This document shows, in pieces, positions 62,399-64,000 of a stretch of 64,000 nucleotides of DNA. The position numbers were made by a program, and so were the translations under genes. The notes under the pieces are model-generated. The model saw nothing but the letters and a program-made list of their open reading frames with translations. It was not told where the DNA came from and did not search any database. Within the stretch, counting starts at the first letter, position 1. Each line of letters starts with the position of its first letter. The stretch comes from Paucihalobacter ruber (GTDB taxonomy: Bacteria; Bacteroidota; Bacteroidia; Flavobacteriales; Flavobacteriaceae), in assembly GCF_006494535.1 (NCBI RefSeq), contig NZ_VHIQ01000001.1:739567-803566 (forward strand). Reading direction: 5' to 3'.

Positions 62399-62750
62399 TG
62401 CTAAAATTCAATAAGGTATAATTGGTAAAATAAGTGGAGTTTTCCGCCCTGATACGCCATTGGTATTGATTAGGTTCCAAATTCTTAAAAAAATGCGTGG
62501 CAACCACATTAGTGTCTGCAAGAATTTGTTGGGCATTTTCAAAATTGGGGACGGCAATTTGTAGATGATAACGATTGGCCTGCTCAACAGCTTCCCACGT
62601 AAACAAGACATCACCGCTGTTAAGAACCACCTGATTTACCGGGGCTAAAACCATCACAGTTTCATTGCTAATGTCTACTTCTTCTATCAAGTCTTCGCAG
62701 CCTGATATACTTATAATAAAAATAATTGCTAAAAATGATATCATTCTCAT
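62388..62750 (-). CDS. lipoprotein with fibronectin-type-III-like domain
   Basis: About 120 residues from an ATG at 62750, chosen over an upstream TTG because the signal peptide begins at MRMISFLAIIFI. The lipobox is ISISGC. The mature part has a single Fn3-like domain with LAPVNQVVLNSGDVLFTWE, ANRYHLQIA and YQWRIRAENS. It is the first gene of the secretion-like operon. It may be an outer-membrane pilotin-like or adhesive factor. Lipoprotein and Fn3-like fold are well supported; function is inferred. Confidence 0.72.
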   Translation of the reverse strand: MRMISFLAIIFIISISGCEDLIEEVDISNETVMVLAPVNQVVLNSGDVLFTWEAVEQANRYHLQIAVPNFENAQQILADTNVVATHFFKNLEPNQYQWRIRAENSTYFTNYTLLNFSIEE

Positions 62751-63169
62751 ACAGCGACAGTTTTTCAATAAGTCCAAATTATGCTATTTAATTGAAAAGC
62801 AGCTAAGGCTTTTCCTTGGTTTTAGTAAGGGTTTTCCTTAGTTTTTGATTTCTGGAATGCAGCAGAAAAAACAATTTGAGTGCACCGTATTTTTTATAAT
62901 TAAAATGAGACAGCTTTCATTGGTGATATCAATACGTCAGTTGCATAAATTGGATACGAGGTCAAATTTGCAATAAATTGTATAAATGTTTCCCAAACAG
63001 GTTATAATCAATATTATTTTAACCTATGAATTTTGAAATTATATTTCAAAAACACAAAATTTTGGATAAACTCTTCAAAAACTCTCCAAAAAACAAAAGT
63101 AAACTGTTATTGATTTCTTTTCTGATTTTGTTCTTAAAGCTTATTTAATCCAAAAATTGTTGCAACAAT
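62751..63169. other. intergenic region upstream of the secretion-like operon, no gene seen
   Basis: About 420 bases, AT-rich, with no supported gene on either strand. It should contain the promoter of the minus-strand operon starting at 62750. ttaaggcttttccttggttttagtaagggttttcc-type runs near 62805-62840 are imperfectly repetitive. No strong -7 match was found by eye. Confidence 0.45.
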
Positions 63170-63196
63170 AAACAGCAATCAAAATGATTGCTGTTT
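63170..63196 (-). terminator. intrinsic terminator of the lipoprotein gene at 63225
   Basis: aaacagcaatc (63170-63180) pairs perfectly with gattgctgttt (63186-63196) across a five-base loop, 28 bp beyond the stop at 63225. On the minus strand it is followed by a T-containing run (TTTATTGTTG). Confidence 0.75.
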
Positions 63197-63224
63197 AAAA
63201 GTTTGCTTTAAATGAAAATTAAAG

Positions 63225-63716
63225 CTATTCTTTTTCACTACTTCCAAGTATTTCTTCCGTGGTTTTATTAGTTGCCTCATATTCAATCTTATCTTTTAGC
63301 ATTTTCAGTAGCTTTTCAGAATCATTCATTCTTATACCATTTATCATAATACCATAACTTTCGCCAAAACATAATGTATCGGTTTTTTTATCATTATAAT
63401 GAACAAATGCCATTATTCTATTATCTGGATGATTTTTATTTACGCTACTAACTTTTAAGCTTTCATACTCGTTATAAAATCTATCTATAAAGGACTTATC
63501 AGTTATTTTTTTATAAAATAGATTTCCTGTCTGCTCATTTTCATTTCCGTTAAAATTGCAATCCATTGAAATAGGAAAAGTAGTTCCAGATTGTATAAAA
63601 TGGACATTTATATACTTGTGATTTTTTGAACTCTCACAGTTTACTGTGGTAATAAAAACAAGCAATATTGAAAAACACTTAAGGCTTCTTATAATGGTTT
63701 TTTTAGTTACGAGCAT
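63225..63716 (-). CDS. unrecognised lipoprotein
   Basis: A 163-residue protein with a signal peptide and lipobox-like FITTVNC (Cys near 27). The mature part has no recognised family. It contains FIQSGTTFPISMDC, DTLCFGESYGIMINGIRMND and a charged C terminus. Its ATG overlaps the stop of the preceding short frame by 14 bases, so they may be coupled. An immunity-type or envelope role is possible given the neighbouring gene fragments, but nothing in the sequence shows it. Confidence 0.6.
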   Translation of the reverse strand: MLVTKKTIIRSLKCFSILLVFITTVNCESSKNHKYINVHFIQSGTTFPISMDCNFNGNENEQTGNLFYKKITDKSFIDRFYNEYESLKVSSVNKNHPDNRIMAFVHYNDKKTDTLCFGESYGIMINGIRMNDSEKLLKMLKDKIEYEATNKTTEEILGSSEKE

Positions 63717-63912
63717 TTTTATACTTTTTTGGGTCAGGATTATAAAAAGGGAATCTTTTTTGTATCCGTTTAGTTAATGATTTTGTTTTTGACTTATTTA
63801 CAGTAGTGGATTTAACACCTCCTGTAATAACGTACATTCCATCTTCATTAGTTCTGGTAACTTGCCCTGAAGACCCCTGCTGCCGCACGATTGCATCGTG
63901 TGGTTCCAACAA
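63703..63912 (-). CDS. short frame, probably the tail of a disrupted or toxin-like protein
   Basis: A 69-codon frame starting at a TTG (63912) with no ATG, reading EPHDAIVRQQGSSGQV, later ITGGVKSTTVNKSKTK and ending FYNPDPKKYKNARN, very basic. An in-frame TGA (63936-63934 region lies in the other frame; the stop in this frame is near 63936) precedes it, so it cannot simply extend to the window edge. It resembles the C-terminal tail of a polymorphic protein, but no family is recognised. It could be a small gene or a fragment. Confidence 0.3.
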   Translation of the reverse strand: MLEPHDAIVRQQGSSGQVTRTNEDGMYVITGGVKSTTVNKSKTKSLTKRIQKRFPFYNPDPKKYKNARN

Positions 63913-63933
63913 TACATAAATGGTTCTATTCTT

Positions 63934-64000
63934 TCAACCAAAATACTGAAAAACAATAACATTATCTAGTAATCCTTTTTTGTCTGCATAATCTGCCGCA
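63934..64000 (-). CDS. C-terminal end of a gene entering from the right edge
   Basis: Reading leftward, a frame enters from the window edge as AADYADKKGLLDNVIVFQYF-Gly and ends at a TGA (63936-63934). The protein is cut by the window, so only 21 residues are visible and no family can be assigned. It may belong with the following frame at 63703-63912 if a frameshift separates them. Confidence 0.4.
   Translation of the reverse strand, partial: AADYADKKGLLDNVIVFQYFG

Overview
The window is a low-GC chromosomal segment from a member of the Bacteroidota, most likely a flavobacterium. The evidence is a hybrid two-component regulator with a periplasmic propeller sensor, a HmuY/TonB-receptor heme-uptake pair, DUF3109 and DUF6607 proteins, a Bacteroidota-type succinate dehydrogenase, Bacteroidota-like -7 motifs (TAnnTTTG), and no clear Shine-Dalgarno sequences. 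I saw no rRNA, tRNA, CRISPR array or intact insertion sequence.

Layout. 1-10.2 kb: the 5' part of a secreted-protein gene, its probable regulator (1328-residue hybrid sensor/AraC protein) with an 18-bp direct repeat between them, then housekeeping and membrane genes (DUF3109, MarC, a short flavoprotein, a C-terminal-processing protease with dCMP deaminase, HupE, a Spy-like protein). 10.2-15.5 kb: a self-contained mutagenesis cassette, in which a LexA-like S24 repressor is transcribed divergently from a dnaE2-type polymerase gene and dinB, with two palindromes between them. 15.5-16.1 kb: a zone of gene debris. 16.2-25.1 kb: a PEP-mutase-family enzyme, a heme-uptake locus (TonB receptor, HmuY, DoxX, DUF6607), a broken DUF4258/DUF2283 pair, and sdhAB without a membrane-anchor gene.

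25.7-57.2 kb is a large surface-polysaccharide locus. A WecA-like initiator is followed by a tightly overlapping run for a nonulosonic (pseudaminic-type) acid: pseB, pseC, two acetyltransferases, aldo/keto reductase, SpsF-type cytidylyltransferase, class-III aminotransferase, SDR, calcineurin-like phosphatase, ATP-grasp ligase and pseI. No canonical pseG or pseF is present. Next come a glycosyltransferase, a flippase, an EpsG-type polymerase and a DUF115/Maf-like protein. A second block holds an epimerase, cupin, WecG/TagA transferase, formyltransferase, deacetylase, methyltransferase and carbamoyltransferase. On the other strand are a beta-helix protein, Wzc, Wza and WbqC. Together these encode initiation, precursor synthesis, assembly, decoration and export of one glycan.

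57.2-64 kb: a scarred region carrying a decayed copy of the sdhB 3' end, then an incomplete type II secretion/pseudopilin operon (lipoprotein, GspC-like protein, three pseudopilin-like proteins, GspF) with no GspD, GspE or GspG in the window, then two unrecognised small genes and a gene cut by the right edge.

The observations I rate highest are the nonulosonate pathway with its missing steps and unusual companion enzymes, the repressor-controlled DnaE2/DinB cassette with visible operators, the sdhAB genes without an anchor together with a diverged sdhB remnant 33 kb away, and the 21-bp-spaced direct repeat beside the hybrid regulator.
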